Positions 9,250-16,081 of a stretch of DNA of 34,036 nucleotides are shown piece by piece. This stretch comes from a virus. Position 1 is the stretch's first letter, and each line of letters begins with the position of its first letter. Under the pieces are notes generated by a model that did not search any database, was not told the DNA's origin, and saw nothing but the letters and a program-made list of their open reading frames with translations. Made by a program: the position numbers and the translations under genes. The DNA lies in IMG/VR virus record IMGVR_UViG_3300035162_002106, positions 1 to 34,036 of that record; one strand, 5' to 3'.

Positions 9250-10389
9250 TTAATATATTTTATATTTTAAATTTAAGTAGCCTCTTATTTCAGAAATTTC
9301 AATATCACTCAAGGCTCTGTTAAAAATTATTAATTCATTTAATTGTCCATCCATATTATTTGTGCTATTATAAGAGCCAATATTAAATGTTGTAGTATTG
9401 AAAGCAAAAGTATTATCAAAACTTGCATCATTATCAGTAGCAGTTATAGAATTTGAAGAATCATAATATTCTAAATCTATTCTTTTGTTGTTTTTCTTTA
9501 ATATTGATATATGATTACTCTCTTTATTATCTACAGAAGTATTTGCAGTTATTGTATTAGTTCCATCACTTACTGTAGCAGTAATATGACCACTAGCATT
9601 TGTACCTATAGATATAGCAGCACTTGAGTTATACCACCCAAATACATTATCACTTGCTTTATCAATTCTACTTACTTCAAATATTGTAAAGTCTGTTGTT
9701 ACAGGTAAATTACTTCCTGAAACAAAACTATCATTAGTACCATCAAAATCAAAATATGCTTTGTCGTTAATACCATCATATCCATATCTTAGTGGTTGAT
9801 TTGCTACTGTAGCCTGAGCAACATTACTACTATTACCTGATTGGTCAGCCCAAGCACTCACTCTTTTAGATGCTATGTCAAATGTAGCACCACTATCTGA
9901 TTTTAACCATACCTTTAAATCAGAATAATCTGATGGGTAGTTAGATACAGGTCTGAAGCATTTAGTAAAAGCACTCATAGTAAATGTTATTTTTATTTGC
10001 ACCAATCTATCGTTTGCTACCTCTTTAACTCTTTCTATAGCAATACTCTCATCTTCTAAGTATGCTTCTACATTTACATCTTGATAATTTTTAAGTACCA
10101 TATCTAGCCACTCATTAGCCAAATCTTGTAAATTATCCCACCTCTTTTGAAGTGTAACTACTGATTGTGCTGCTTGAGAGTATAAATTATAGAAGTTTAT
10201 TTCAAATGTATATTCCTCTCTACCATTATATACTACAGGTATAGTTGATTCAGGTGGTTCAACTAGCATTAATGGGTATTGAGTGTCATGGTCTTGGTTT
10301 ACTTCACCTTCGTAACCAAACTTCACATCACCATAAGTCCATTTGCTATCAAATACTGTTATTATGTCTGTTAATCTTGTTATTGCCAT
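9250..10389 (-). CDS. Tail protein with C-terminal LamG-like domain (379 aa)
   Basis: Two parts are visible. Residues 1-150 read as a tail component (LTDIITVFDSKWTYGDVKFG, LQKRWDNLQDLANEWLDMVL). Residues about 155-379 form a concanavalin A/LamG-like jelly roll: LKVWLKSDSGATFD, VSAWADQSGNSSN, YFDFDGTNDSF, then FNIGSYNSTNNMDGQLNELI and FNRALSDIEISEIRGYLNLK, the classic closing strand of LamG-type domains. Such domains bind polysaccharides, so this is a probable receptor-binding or capsule-adhering tail element. A second LamG protein is encoded at 26771-27457. The ATG lies 2 nt after the frameshifted chaperone extension. Confidence 0.75.
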   Translation of the reverse strand: MAITRLTDIITVFDSKWTYGDVKFGYEGEVNQDHDTQYPLMLVEPPESTIPVVYNGREEYTFEINFYNLYSQAAQSVVTLQKRWDNLQDLANEWLDMVLKNYQDVNVEAYLEDESIAIERVKEVANDRLVQIKITFTMSAFTKCFRPVSNYPSDYSDLKVWLKSDSGATFDIASKRVSAWADQSGNSSNVAQATVANQPLRYGYDGINDKAYFDFDGTNDSFVSGSNLPVTTDFTIFEVSRIDKASDNVFGWYNSSAAISIGTNASGHITATVSDGTNTITANTSVDNKESNHISILKKNNKRIDLEYYDSSNSITATDNDASFDNTFAFNTTTFNIGSYNSTNNMDGQLNELIIFNRALSDIEISEIRGYLNLKYKIY

Positions 10390-10391
10390 TA

Positions 10392-10709
10392 TTACAATGT
10401 TATATTATTTTTATTATGTATTTTCTCTTGAACAGAAATTTCATAGTCATTTTTAGCAGTATTCCAACTTAAATAAGTTAAAACCTTGTATAAGTCTGTT
10501 TTCTTTACACTATCTATATCGTTTTCACCATTCACTCTAAATATCCCTTTTTCTGCAACCATATATAAACTATTAAGCCAACCATAAGGCTTTATGAACT
10601 TGTTGTAGAGTCCAACTGTAGAAACTCTATTTTTGCCGCTTCCACTTCTTCCTCTGTTTTCCCCAAAAACATTTGGAAAGTCCTTGTTAATTTTACGCTT
10701 TGCATTGTC
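10392..10709 (-). CDS. T-like extension of tail assembly chaperone, reached by -1 frameshift
   Basis: This frame has no ATG near its 5' end: it opens after a TAA upstream, and its first possible start is a GTG at 10730. It overlaps the chaperone frame for 139 nt across a run of nine T. A -1 slip there joins residue 188 of the upstream frame to 105 more residues, giving a product of about 293 aa. The extension is basic first (GRSGSGKNRV), then has an aromatic segment FIKPYGWLNSLYMVAEKGIF and a helix DLYKVLTYLSWNTAKNDYE, wording I associate with proteins next to tail chaperones in Bacteroidota phages. This is the classic lambda G/GT arrangement. Independent translation from GTG remains possible. 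Confidence 0.7.
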   Translation of the reverse strand, partial: DNAKRKINKDFPNVFGENRGRSGSGKNRVSTVGLYNKFIKPYGWLNSLYMVAEKGIFRVNGENDIDSVKKTDLYKVLTYLSWNTAKNDYEISVQEKIHNKNNITL

Positions 10710-11272
10710 AAAAAAAAACTGAACTCCCACACGAAGTCCATTGTTAATTCTTTAAACTTTTCAGTTTTGGATGGTATTGCATCATCATCATATTCCTCAT
10801 CAGCCCTTCTGCAAAGTATTGCCATTTGTTCTGGCAACACATCAAACCTTCCATGTTTCATTATCTCTATTGTACTCTCTAAGTGAGTTGATTCAATATA
10901 ATCTCCAAATGTGTTTCTTCTTAGAAATTCTTTTGGAAATAAGTACTCCTCACCTTCAAATTCAAACTTATATATACCTTTTGGTTTATATTCTTCTAAT
11001 GTTTGTGAGAATGTTGCTACTGCAGTATTTACACTATCAACATCTAACATATTCATCTCATTATGGCTAACACCTGTAAGATATATGAAAATATCCCTAT
11101 TCATCTTCAATAATTCCACTTCTGAGTGTTCTGCCTCAATAACATTACCCTCATCATCTCTTTTGTTATACTGATTTATTATTGAGTATAGTCCACACCA
11201 ATATCTAAGTGTTATGTCTTTCCATTCAGTTGGAATATCATAACTTTTGTCTTGAATCTTAATTTCAACCAT
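10592..11272 (-). CDS. Tail assembly chaperone, G-like (226 aa)
   Basis: The acidic 226-aa protein reads as a tail assembly chaperone: VEIKIQDKSYDIPTEWKDIT, an early Trp/Tyr pair (RYWCGLYSIINQ), IFIYLTGVSHNEMNMLD, then an acidic region and a hydrophobic C-terminal helix (MDFVWEFSFFLTMQSV). Chaperones of this class coat the tape measure protein before the tube polymerises. Its own stop codon at 10592 lies 117 nt beyond the slippery site, so both the short form and the frameshifted form can be made. Unlike most siphoviruses, the pair is separated from the tape measure by about 7 kb of tail genes. Confidence 0.7.
   Translation of the reverse strand: MVEIKIQDKSYDIPTEWKDITLRYWCGLYSIINQYNKRDDEGNVIEAEHSEVELLKMNRDIFIYLTGVSHNEMNMLDVDSVNTAVATFSQTLEEYKPKGIYKFEFEGEEYLFPKEFLRRNTFGDYIESTHLESTIEIMKHGRFDVLPEQMAILCRRADEEYDDDAIPSKTEKFKELTMDFVWEFSFFLTMQSVKLTRTFQMFLGKTEEEVEAAKIEFLQLDSTTSS
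10709..10718 (-). other. T9-G slippery site for programmed -1 frameshift
   Basis: On the coding strand the zero-frame codons are AGT TTT TTT TTG ACA. Nine T followed by G offers T TTT TTG as a -1 slip heptamer; after slipping, the next codon is GAC in the extension frame. The downstream frame has no ATG upstream of this point. The other candidate, GGGGAAAAC about 50 nt on, is in the wrong phase for a G GGA AAA slip from the zero frame. Confidence 0.65.
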
Positions 11273-11277
11273 ATCTA

Positions 11278-11715
11278 TTAATTTTTTGTTAAATCTAAAT
11301 CTAAAATATCTTGCATTATTTTTTTACTTTCTTTTTCATCTATAAGAATATCTGCAAGTTCACTTGTTGCGTTTTCGCAAATAGAACCAATTTCTTCTAA
11401 ACTACTTATCATTAAATAATCATTATCTCCATCTTTCAATGCAGTTAAATACCCAATAGCAGTATAAAACACCATGTTTGGTATTAAAAACATAAATTCT
11501 TCCAATAAAGCACCATCACCTTTCTTTTCTACCATAGTATCGTAAAAATTGTTAGAATATAAGTAAACTGAGTTCATTATATCTAAAAAGTCTTGATACT
11601 TACCCTCTCCAACATCTTCAGTAGCAAAATACATTGATTTCTTAATCTTTCTTAGATGTAATTCAACAATCATTCTGTGGTTTTCGTTTATGTAAGATAT
11701 TTCCGTATTTTTCAT
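11278..11715 (-). CDS. Hypothetical helical protein between TerL and tail chaperone (145 aa)
   Basis: I do not recognise the family. The protein is acidic and mostly helical: EISYINENHRMIVELHLRKI, a central hydrophobic helix LLEEFMFLIPNMVFYTAIGY, and an acidic C-terminus (EKESKKIMQDILDLDLTKN). No catalytic motif is seen, and the central hydrophobic segment contains Asn/Pro, so it is not a clear membrane helix. It is the first gene after the AT-rich gap behind the terminase gene and ends 5 nt before the chaperone ATG, so it is probably co-expressed with the tail genes. A head-tail joining or tail chaperone helper role is possible from position only. Confidence 0.6.
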   Translation of the reverse strand: MKNTEISYINENHRMIVELHLRKIKKSMYFATEDVGEGKYQDFLDIMNSVYLYSNNFYDTMVEKKGDGALLEEFMFLIPNMVFYTAIGYLTALKDGDNDYLMISSLEEIGSICENATSELADILIDEKESKKIMQDILDLDLTKN

Positions 11716-11754
11716 AATTTTCTGATAATTTTTTTAGAATTACTCAAAACTAGG

Positions 11755-11762
11755 CAAAAATA
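11755..11762 (-). promoter_or_regulatory. Possible promoter -7 box TATTTTTG
   Basis: On the minus strand TATTTTTG fits the Bacteroidota -7 consensus TAnnTTTG and lies about 40 bp upstream of the 145-aa gene, between that gene and the terminase stop. There is no TTTG at 19 bp; only a loose TTG at about 25 bp. Together with the upstream dyad it could separate the terminase genes from the tail genes, but this is weak. Confidence 0.3.
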
Positions 11763-11805
11763 GTAAATATAGTATGAAATATTTTCACAATTTTTAAACA
11801 AACTG

Positions 11806-11825
11806 AAAAAAACTTTAATTAAAGT
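11806..11825 (-). terminator. AT-rich dyad plus T-run at TerL 3' end (weak terminator)
   Basis: The perfect 14-bp palindrome actttaattaaagt (11812-11825) overlaps the TerL stop codon and is followed on the minus strand by a run of T. The stem is short and AT-rich, so termination would be partial at best. Confidence 0.4.
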
Positions 11826-13257
11826 AAACAACCTTACCTCCTCCACCCCATATTTCCTTATTTACAGCCATAACTAAACAATCTACCATATCATCATGTT
11901 TTGCTGCAGGAAACCTAGTAAGTTGGTCAAGAAACTCTGTATTCCAATCTCCATTCAATAAACTAACTCTACCACTTTCAAGTGATGCACTAATATCACT
12001 AACTCTCGCTACTTTGTCTTTTGTTGGTGGTTTATCTTCTTTTACATTAAGTCCTGTTTCTCTAACTAATGTTTGTACTATAGACTTACCTGATGCTTTA
12101 GGTTCTACAAATATTCGGCTTTTTGTAGTGTACCCATTCTTTTTTACCCATTGAGGAATGAATTTAACAAGTTCAGGAAATTCTTTATGCACATTAACGC
12201 AATCTACTATTTGCCATTTATTATCTTGATAGGTGTATGCTAGTAGTGCTGATGGGTCGTTCTTTTGATTTGCAGTATATGCAGGGTCAATAACAAAGTT
12301 TACTGTAGCCTCATCTTTTCTATATCTATCAATCTTAAACCAATCTTTATGAATCATACCACTATCTAGTGGTGTTGGTGTTTGTTGTAGTTGTCCTGCA
12401 TAACCATAAGTACCTAATGCACTCCTATAGTCATCTAATACCTCTTTACTGAATCTATCCTCCCAAAACAAGCCATTTTCTTTATTATAAAACTTTTCTA
12501 GTGATTTTGGTTTTATATTACCATCTTCATTTGTTGCAGGTATGCAAATATGTTTATATTTTGTTCTTGTTTCCCTATCTAACAAGAATCCACTTAAATC
12601 TTCCTCATGCACTCTTTGCATAATTATAATCCTCACTCCAATATCTGCTTGATTCAATCTTGAGTAGAATGTAGTCCTATACCATTCATTAGCGTTCTCT
12701 CTTTCTGTTGCTGAGTTTGCCATTTGAGGTGATAAAGGGTCATCTACAATTAGAAAATCTCCACCCTGTCCTGTTACAGTACCACCAACAGATGTTGCCC
12801 TTCTCATTCCAATATGATTATTCTCGTATCTCTCTTTTAAGTTTTGGTCTTTTTTAATGTGGAATACATCACCCCATCTTCTCTTAAACCAATCACTAAA
12901 TATTATATCTCTTGATTTAGTTGCAAGTTCAATAGATAGTGCAGCAGAGTATGAAGAAGTAATGAATCTTAGTTTAGGTGATTTTATCCAAGCCCATACT
13001 GGAAACATAACAGTAACTATTAATGATTTCGTACTTCTAAAGGGTACATTAATAATTATATCTTTAGTCTTTGGCTTTTGTGCTATGATTCTCTCACATT
13101 CTTCTTGTAGAGTATCGCATATATATTTATGATGCCAATTAGTTGATAGTGGTACGGCTGGTTCTACTACTATCCAAGCAGCCTTAAAGAACTCATAGAA
13201 ACTCATCTCACATAGTTTCTTTTCAAGTGCGAACTTTAATAATTTTTTATTAGTCAT
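11815..13257 (-). CDS. terL: Terminase large subunit (480 aa)
   Basis: This is the DNA packaging motor. The ATPase part shows an adenine/Walker A-like element VPFRSTKS (residues 71-78), a hydrophobic strand plus Walker B FLIVDDP (168-174) and a coupling-type segment IIIMQRVHEEDL (211-221). The RNase H-like nuclease shows D324 in NFVIDPAYT, a second acidic site in FVEPKASG (383-390) and D455/D456 in AKHDDMVDC. The length is normal for phage TerL. It overlaps the preceding gene by 8 bp, the usual TerS-TerL coupling. The Walker A deviates from GxxxxGKT, as is common in terminases. The motif set leaves little doubt. Confidence 0.95.
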   Translation of the reverse strand: MTNKKLLKFALEKKLCEMSFYEFFKAAWIVVEPAVPLSTNWHHKYICDTLQEECERIIAQKPKTKDIIINVPFRSTKSLIVTVMFPVWAWIKSPKLRFITSSYSAALSIELATKSRDIIFSDWFKRRWGDVFHIKKDQNLKERYENNHIGMRRATSVGGTVTGQGGDFLIVDDPLSPQMANSATERENANEWYRTTFYSRLNQADIGVRIIIMQRVHEEDLSGFLLDRETRTKYKHICIPATNEDGNIKPKSLEKFYNKENGLFWEDRFSKEVLDDYRSALGTYGYAGQLQQTPTPLDSGMIHKDWFKIDRYRKDEATVNFVIDPAYTANQKNDPSALLAYTYQDNKWQIVDCVNVHKEFPELVKFIPQWVKKNGYTTKSRIFVEPKASGKSIVQTLVRETGLNVKEDKPPTKDKVARVSDISASLESGRVSLLNGDWNTEFLDQLTRFPAAKHDDMVDCLVMAVNKEIWGGGGKVVYFN

Positions 13258-13666
13258 CTAACTCAGTATAATCAATATCTTCTGCATCTTCAAGTCCTCT
13301 AATTTGATTTTTAATATCATCAAGTGTTGCACCTTCAGTTAAATTAATCTCAATCTTAGTATCGGTATCTTTCTTAATCTCTGTAGATGATAATTTAGGC
13401 ATAGCATAATTCATTAGTTTTGCTATTGCATCTATATATGCTCTAGGGTCTTCATCAAACAATATGTCTAATGCCATCTTAATCTTTACAGGCTGTCCTT
13501 CTAAAGCATAAGCAAGTGATTTACGAGTCATCTTAGCAACTTGTCTTGCCTCATTATTTTTAGGTTGTAGTGCCTTTGGAGTTTTATTATAGTTCTCATC
13601 TATCTTACCAAGTTGAGGTCTTTTCTTCCTTGCCTCACTACCTAACTTCTTATTGTCTTCTTTCAT
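13250..13666 (-). CDS. terS: Probable terminase small subunit (138 aa)
   Basis: The gene sits directly upstream of terL and overlaps it by 8 bp, the standard place for the DNA-recognition subunit. The N-terminal 45 residues are very basic (LGSEARKKRPQLGKIDENYN). The middle is helical (KSLAYALEGQPVKIKMALDI, AYIDAIAKLMNYAMPKL) and the C-terminus is acidic (LEDAEDIDYTELDD), which fits the oligomerisation and TerL-contact parts of small terminases. A canonical HTH is not obvious, so the call depends on context. It is the first gene after a 670-bp non-coding control region. Confidence 0.65.
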   Translation of the reverse strand: MKEDNKKLGSEARKKRPQLGKIDENYNKTPKALQPKNNEARQVAKMTRKSLAYALEGQPVKIKMALDILFDEDPRAYIDAIAKLMNYAMPKLSSTEIKKDTDTKIEINLTEGATLDDIKNQIRGLEDAEDIDYTELDD

Positions 13667-13724
13667 TATTATATGTTAAAGTCGCAAGATACAAAAATAA
13701 TCTAAACTACTTTCCTAATTATTA

Positions 13725-13744
13725 TATAAAATTGAACTTCTATT
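13725..13744. repeat. 20-bp direct repeat, copy 1 (control region)
   Basis: tataaaattgaacttctatt recurs at 13942-13961 with one mismatch (c to g). Both copies lie in the non-coding region ahead of terS, in the same orientation, 217 bp apart. They could be binding sites for a late regulator or elements of two related promoters. Confidence 0.55.
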
Positions 13745-13811
13745 ATTTAACATTATTGTAAATTGTAAGAAAACTATGCAAAATTATAATTTCAAACACC
13801 TATCTTCGTGC

Positions 13812-13823
13812 CTCTTATAAGAG
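13812..13823. promoter_or_regulatory. Perfect 12-bp palindrome (operator candidate)
   Basis: ctcttataagag is a perfect palindrome between the two 20-bp direct repeats of the terminase control region. A dimeric repressor or activator could bind here. No protein is assigned to it. Confidence 0.3.
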
Positions 13824-13941
13824 TATATGTTATTTCTCCATTATACTTATAATCGCCACATCCTATAGTAAACATTATTGCTCATATCGCAAAGTATGTT
13901 ACAACTTCCAAAATAAATGTTTATTCTACAAATATAGTATT

Positions 13942-13961
13942 TATAAAATTGAACTTGTATT
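13942..13961. repeat. 20-bp direct repeat, copy 2 (control region)
   Basis: tataaaattgaacttgtatt matches copy 1 at 19 of 20 positions. On the minus strand it ends 5 bp before a TATATTTG box (13929-13936), in the place where a -33 element would lie, so the repeat may replace the missing TTTG in an activator-dependent promoter. Confidence 0.5.
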
Positions 13962-14171
13962 CTGTGTGTGTGCGTTTGTGTGTCCAAACAGTATATATAA
14001 GTCGGTTTACGGAATCTAAATATCAACCTTTTATTTAACCTTTTTATATCAATCTCAACAACTTTTTAGTAAAAAACTCCAGGAATTGAGCCAAATAAGT
14101 AAAATAATCGGCTTAAAGTTCTAATATCTTGATATATAAGTGTTTATATCCTGGAAATGTTTGTTTTTTTA

Positions 14172-14185
14172 GTGCAAAGTTGCAC
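14172..14185. promoter_or_regulatory. Inverted repeat gtgcaa-ag-ttgcac (operator candidate)
   Basis: A perfect 6-2-6 inverted repeat lies in the non-coding control region. It is not followed by a T-run on the minus strand, so it does not look like a terminator. A regulator-binding site is the simplest reading. Confidence 0.35.
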
Positions 14186-14337
14186 AAGAACAGAGAAAAA
14201 TTAAACCTATCATAACAAATAATATTTAATTTAACAACCATTAAACAGAAAATAACTAAGAAATAAAGCGTTTTAAAGGCTTTTACTGTTCTTCTGGTGT
14301 GTTAGTATTCTTATTCTATTTACTTACATTAGCGCAT

Positions 14338-14364
14338 AAAAAAAAGCACCTTTTACAGTGCTTT
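14338..14364 (-). terminator. Intrinsic terminator of the small-gene operon
   Basis: On the minus strand AAAGCAC, an 8-nt loop and GTGCTTT form a 7-bp stem followed by a run of T. It begins 21 nt after the stop codon of the last small gene and separates the early/middle operon from the late control region. Confidence 0.85.
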
Positions 14365-14384
14365 AATATTACTATTTAATTGCT

Positions 14385-14522
14385 TTATTTATTTAAGTGA
14401 TTCATATATATTTTAATAGTATCTTCTTGCGTTTTAATAGTTTGTTTTAGTATTTTAATTCTCTCTTCCAATACTTTTATATTTTCTTTTTGTAGTTCGT
14501 AAAGTTCTTTTAGTTCTTCCAT
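14385..14522 (-). CDS. Small coiled-coil protein (45 aa)
   Basis: This short gene encodes a highly charged helix: MEELKELYELQKENIKVLEE followed by RIKILKQTIKTQEDTIKIYM. Leu/Ile spacing (LxxLxxLxx) indicates a parallel coiled coil over nearly the whole length. I do not know its function. An in-frame ATG two codons upstream (14528) overlaps the end of the gene remnant. It is the last gene of the operon, directly before the intrinsic terminator, which supports it being real. Confidence 0.6.
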   Translation of the reverse strand: MEELKELYELQKENIKVLEERIKILKQTIKTQEDTIKIYMNHLNK

Positions 14523-14524
14523 AA

Positions 14525-14598
14525 TCATTTTATTTTATAGTTAGTTTTATTAATTGTAAGAGTAAGCAAAGTATTAAAATTTAACATTCTAAAGGCTT
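14525..14598 (-). pseudogene. Remnant copy of the 3' end of the SH3-barrel gene
   Basis: About 70 bp are ~90% identical to the 3' end of the gene at 14775-15053. In the matching frame the remnant reads FRMLNFNTLLTLTI then NKTNYKI, identical to the parent over that stretch. The differences inside the NTLLTLT block are six bases in three leucine codons, all synonymous. The remnant begins at the stop codon of the 57-aa gene and ends in TGA at the start of the 45-aa gene. It looks like the tail of a former second copy, now leader sequence, though a 20-residue peptide from its internal ATG could still be made. Confidence 0.6.
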
Positions 14599-14772
14599 TT
14601 AGTTGCTTACAAATAGCGTAATACTTTCATCGCCATCGTTCCAAATTTCAAGATTGTTAAACTTAATATCTAGTTGCTCATCTTCTCCATTCGTTTCATT
14701 TCCTAATATTAAAATTTCTTTTTCTTTGTTCTCTACTTCTTTAAGTAGTTTAATTAGTTCTTTAATTTTCAT
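14599..14772 (-). CDS. Hypothetical acidic protein (57 aa)
   Basis: The gene runs from ATG at 14772 to TAA at 14599. The N-terminal half is a Lys/Glu helix (KELIKLLKEVENKEKEILIL); the C-terminal half is acidic with a strand-like end (FNNLEIWNDGDESITLFVSN). No family is recognised. It lies between the SH3-barrel gene, whose stop is 2 nt upstream, and the remnant of that gene. Close spacing and an A/T-rich leader similar to its neighbours support translation. Confidence 0.55.
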   Translation of the reverse strand: MKIKELIKLLKEVENKEKEILILGNETNGEDEQLDIKFNNLEIWNDGDESITLFVSN

Positions 14773-14774
14773 AG

Positions 14775-15053
14775 TTATATTATTTTATAGTTAGTTTTAT
14801 TAATTGTTAAAGTTAAAAGAGTATTAAAATTTAACATTCTAAAGTCTTTTTTACTCATATCGTAAACAGGTAACAAATTATAGTTTTGTGGCTTATAAGG
14901 TGCTTCTTTGCCTGTTTTACTCTTGTATCTCTTGCCTAGTCTTGCCGTTAAGGTTCTAATTGTATTGTCTTTTTTTACAAAGGTACTACTAAAAATTCTG
15001 CCGTTTGTTTCTCTTATTAATTCCTTTGCTTTGTCTGTTGTTATTGTATTCAT
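14775..15053 (-). CDS. SH3 beta-barrel fold-containing protein (92 aa)
   Basis: The sequence matches my recollection of the small SH3 beta-barrel family that is common in Bacteroidota and their phages: AKELIRETNGRIFSSTFVKK, DNTIRTLTARLGKRYKS, the YDMSKKDFRMLNFNTL closing strands and a short IN..YKI end. Known members are small, often plasmid- or phage-encoded and of unknown molecular function. The gene is part of the small-gene operon driven from the 16.9-kb promoter. Its last ~70 bp are duplicated downstream (14525-14598). Confidence 0.7.
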   Translation of the reverse strand: MNTITTDKAKELIRETNGRIFSSTFVKKDNTIRTLTARLGKRYKSKTGKEAPYKPQNYNLLPVYDMSKKDFRMLNFNTLLTLTINKTNYKII

Positions 15054-15068
15054 AGTTTAATTGTTTTG

Positions 15069-15158
15069 TTAGCACCCTCCAGTTAATAGCGCTATGATTA
15101 GTAAAAAAGTTAATTGGGTATTGCTCCAATTAGTTAATGGTAGTTCATTTCTTGCCAT
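15069..15158 (-). CDS. Possible membrane peptide (29 aa)
   Basis: A reading frame from ATG 15158 to TAA 15069 encodes a polar start (MARNELPLTNWSNTQ) and a hydrophobic helix LTFLLIIALLTGGC that could span or insert into a membrane. It fills most of the gap between the GP88 gene and the SH3-barrel gene and has the AT-rich leader of its neighbours. With no homologue known to me it may be spurious, but hydrophobic peptides recur in this operon. Confidence 0.35.
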   Translation of the reverse strand: MARNELPLTNWSNTQLTFLLIIALLTGGC

Positions 15159-15192
15159 TTTATTAGTTTTAAGCGTTTATAATTTGTTTTTG

Positions 15193-15795
15193 TTAGTGGT
15201 ATACTAATCCAACTTTTTTATTGCTTGTAATGGCTTTTAAATCGTTCTCTGATGCGTTTATATATCCTGCAGCCTTTAATAGTTCTTTGCTTTTAAATAT
15301 TCTTGCGTGTCTATCTTTAGCCGTATTAATTAAATCATCAGTTTTTGAACCCTCACTAAATATAATTTTTAAATTTTTAGGTAGTTTAAGCCCATCAATA
15401 AAAAATTTAATTGATTTTGTATAAGCGTAAAATATTACATCATTATTTTGTGTTGCTATATCAACCCACTTTTGTAAATATGTAGGGCTGTAAAAATCGC
15501 CGCTATCATGAATTCTAACATGCGTTGCTTTCTTCTTTCTTATTTCTTCATTCATTAAAGGAATAAAAGAATTTGTTTTACTTATCTTATATTTTTCTTC
15601 CATTAGTTCGCTAATTTTGGGAAAGCGTATATAGTTACCCTTTTGAGCGTAGCAATATTTTACGCAACTATCAGCGAAAGGGCATGTTATTCTTCCATCT
15701 TTTGTTTTGTATGCAGGTATTGAAAAATTAAATATTTTTGCTTTATTTTCTTTAGATGTTTTTTTCATCTTTGCGTTCTGTGTAAGTAAGTTCAT
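15193..15795 (-). CDS. GP88 family protein (200 aa)
   Basis: The protein has the signature of the gene-product-88 family found in phages and plasmids: a conserved start NFSIPAYKTKDGRITCPFA, a Cys cluster C38/C44/C48 in CPFADSCVKYCYAQ, then THVRIHDSGDFYSPTYLQKW, FYAYTKS and a C-terminal region with a KNLKIIFSEGS strand. The family has no established activity; the Cys triplet followed by Tyr-Ala recalls metal or Fe-S binding, but the spacing CX5CX3C is not the radical-SAM CX3CX2C. It lies in the middle of the small-gene operon. The family call is from memory of its wording; metal binding is an inference. Confidence 0.7.
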   Translation of the reverse strand: MNLLTQNAKMKKTSKENKAKIFNFSIPAYKTKDGRITCPFADSCVKYCYAQKGNYIRFPKISELMEEKYKISKTNSFIPLMNEEIRKKKATHVRIHDSGDFYSPTYLQKWVDIATQNNDVIFYAYTKSIKFFIDGLKLPKNLKIIFSEGSKTDDLINTAKDRHARIFKSKELLKAAGYINASENDLKAITSNKKVGLVYH

Positions 15796-15823
15796 TTTTT
15801 TATAGTTTTAAATTAATAGTTTT

Positions 15824-16054
15824 TTATATTACCCAGCACCCATCACCAGTTTCTGTTAAAATGTAGTAATCTTCTTCCTTGAAACAGTCATCTTTTTCTA
15901 GGAACTGCACTCCATTTACTACTAAATCATCAATATTTAAAGTGTTTAAATCTATACCACCTTCAATTAAATAATCAAATAGTTCGTTATAATATGCTGT
16001 ATCTATTGTTATACAACAACTTTGCATAAGTCTGTTTAAATTAAATTCTTTCAT
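15824..16054 (-). CDS. Hypothetical acidic protein (76 aa)
   Basis: No family is recognised. The protein is acidic: an N-terminal helical part (NLNRLMQSCCITIDTAYYNE, FDYLIEGGIDLNTLNIDDLV) and a C-terminal part EDYYILTETGDGCWVI. Four cysteines (two adjacent) are present without a zinc-ribbon pattern. The leader before ATG (TATAAAAAAATG) is the same kind as for the GP88 gene, so the two are likely co-translated from one operon. Confidence 0.55.
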   Translation of the reverse strand: MKEFNLNRLMQSCCITIDTAYYNELFDYLIEGGIDLNTLNIDDLVVNGVQFLEKDDCFKEEDYYILTETGDGCWVI

Positions 16055-16081
16055 TTTTTTATAGTTTTATAGTTAATAGTT

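Larger units (their letters stand above)
13667..14337. other. Large non-coding control region upstream of terminase operon
   Basis: About 670 bp separate the terminator of the small-gene operon from terS. The longest minus-strand reading frame is a 42-codon one (14113-14241) without supporting features, so I treat the region as non-coding. It holds a 20-bp direct repeat with one mismatch, two perfect short palindromes, a GT-rich tract (13962-13992) and a TATATTTG box at 13929-13936 lacking a TTTG partner. It probably carries the late promoter(s) and operators; a packaging site or second origin cannot be excluded. Confidence 0.5.

Noticed and set aside
10670-10685. GGGGAAAAC as slippery site for the chaperone frameshift
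   Set aside because: In the zero frame the codons are TTG GGG AAA ACA, so the G GGA AAA phase needed for a lambda-type -1 slip is not met; the T9 run is in the right phase.
13962-13992. GT-rich tract as a functional element
   Set aside because: A short simple repeat (tgtgtgtgtgcgtttgtgtgt) without pairing partner or conserved context; may be slippage only.
14113-14241. 42-codon minus-strand frame in the late control region
   Set aside because: It has no overlap with neighbours, no leader of the usual type, and spans the gtgcaa/ttgcac dyad; chance frames of this length are common in AT-rich DNA.
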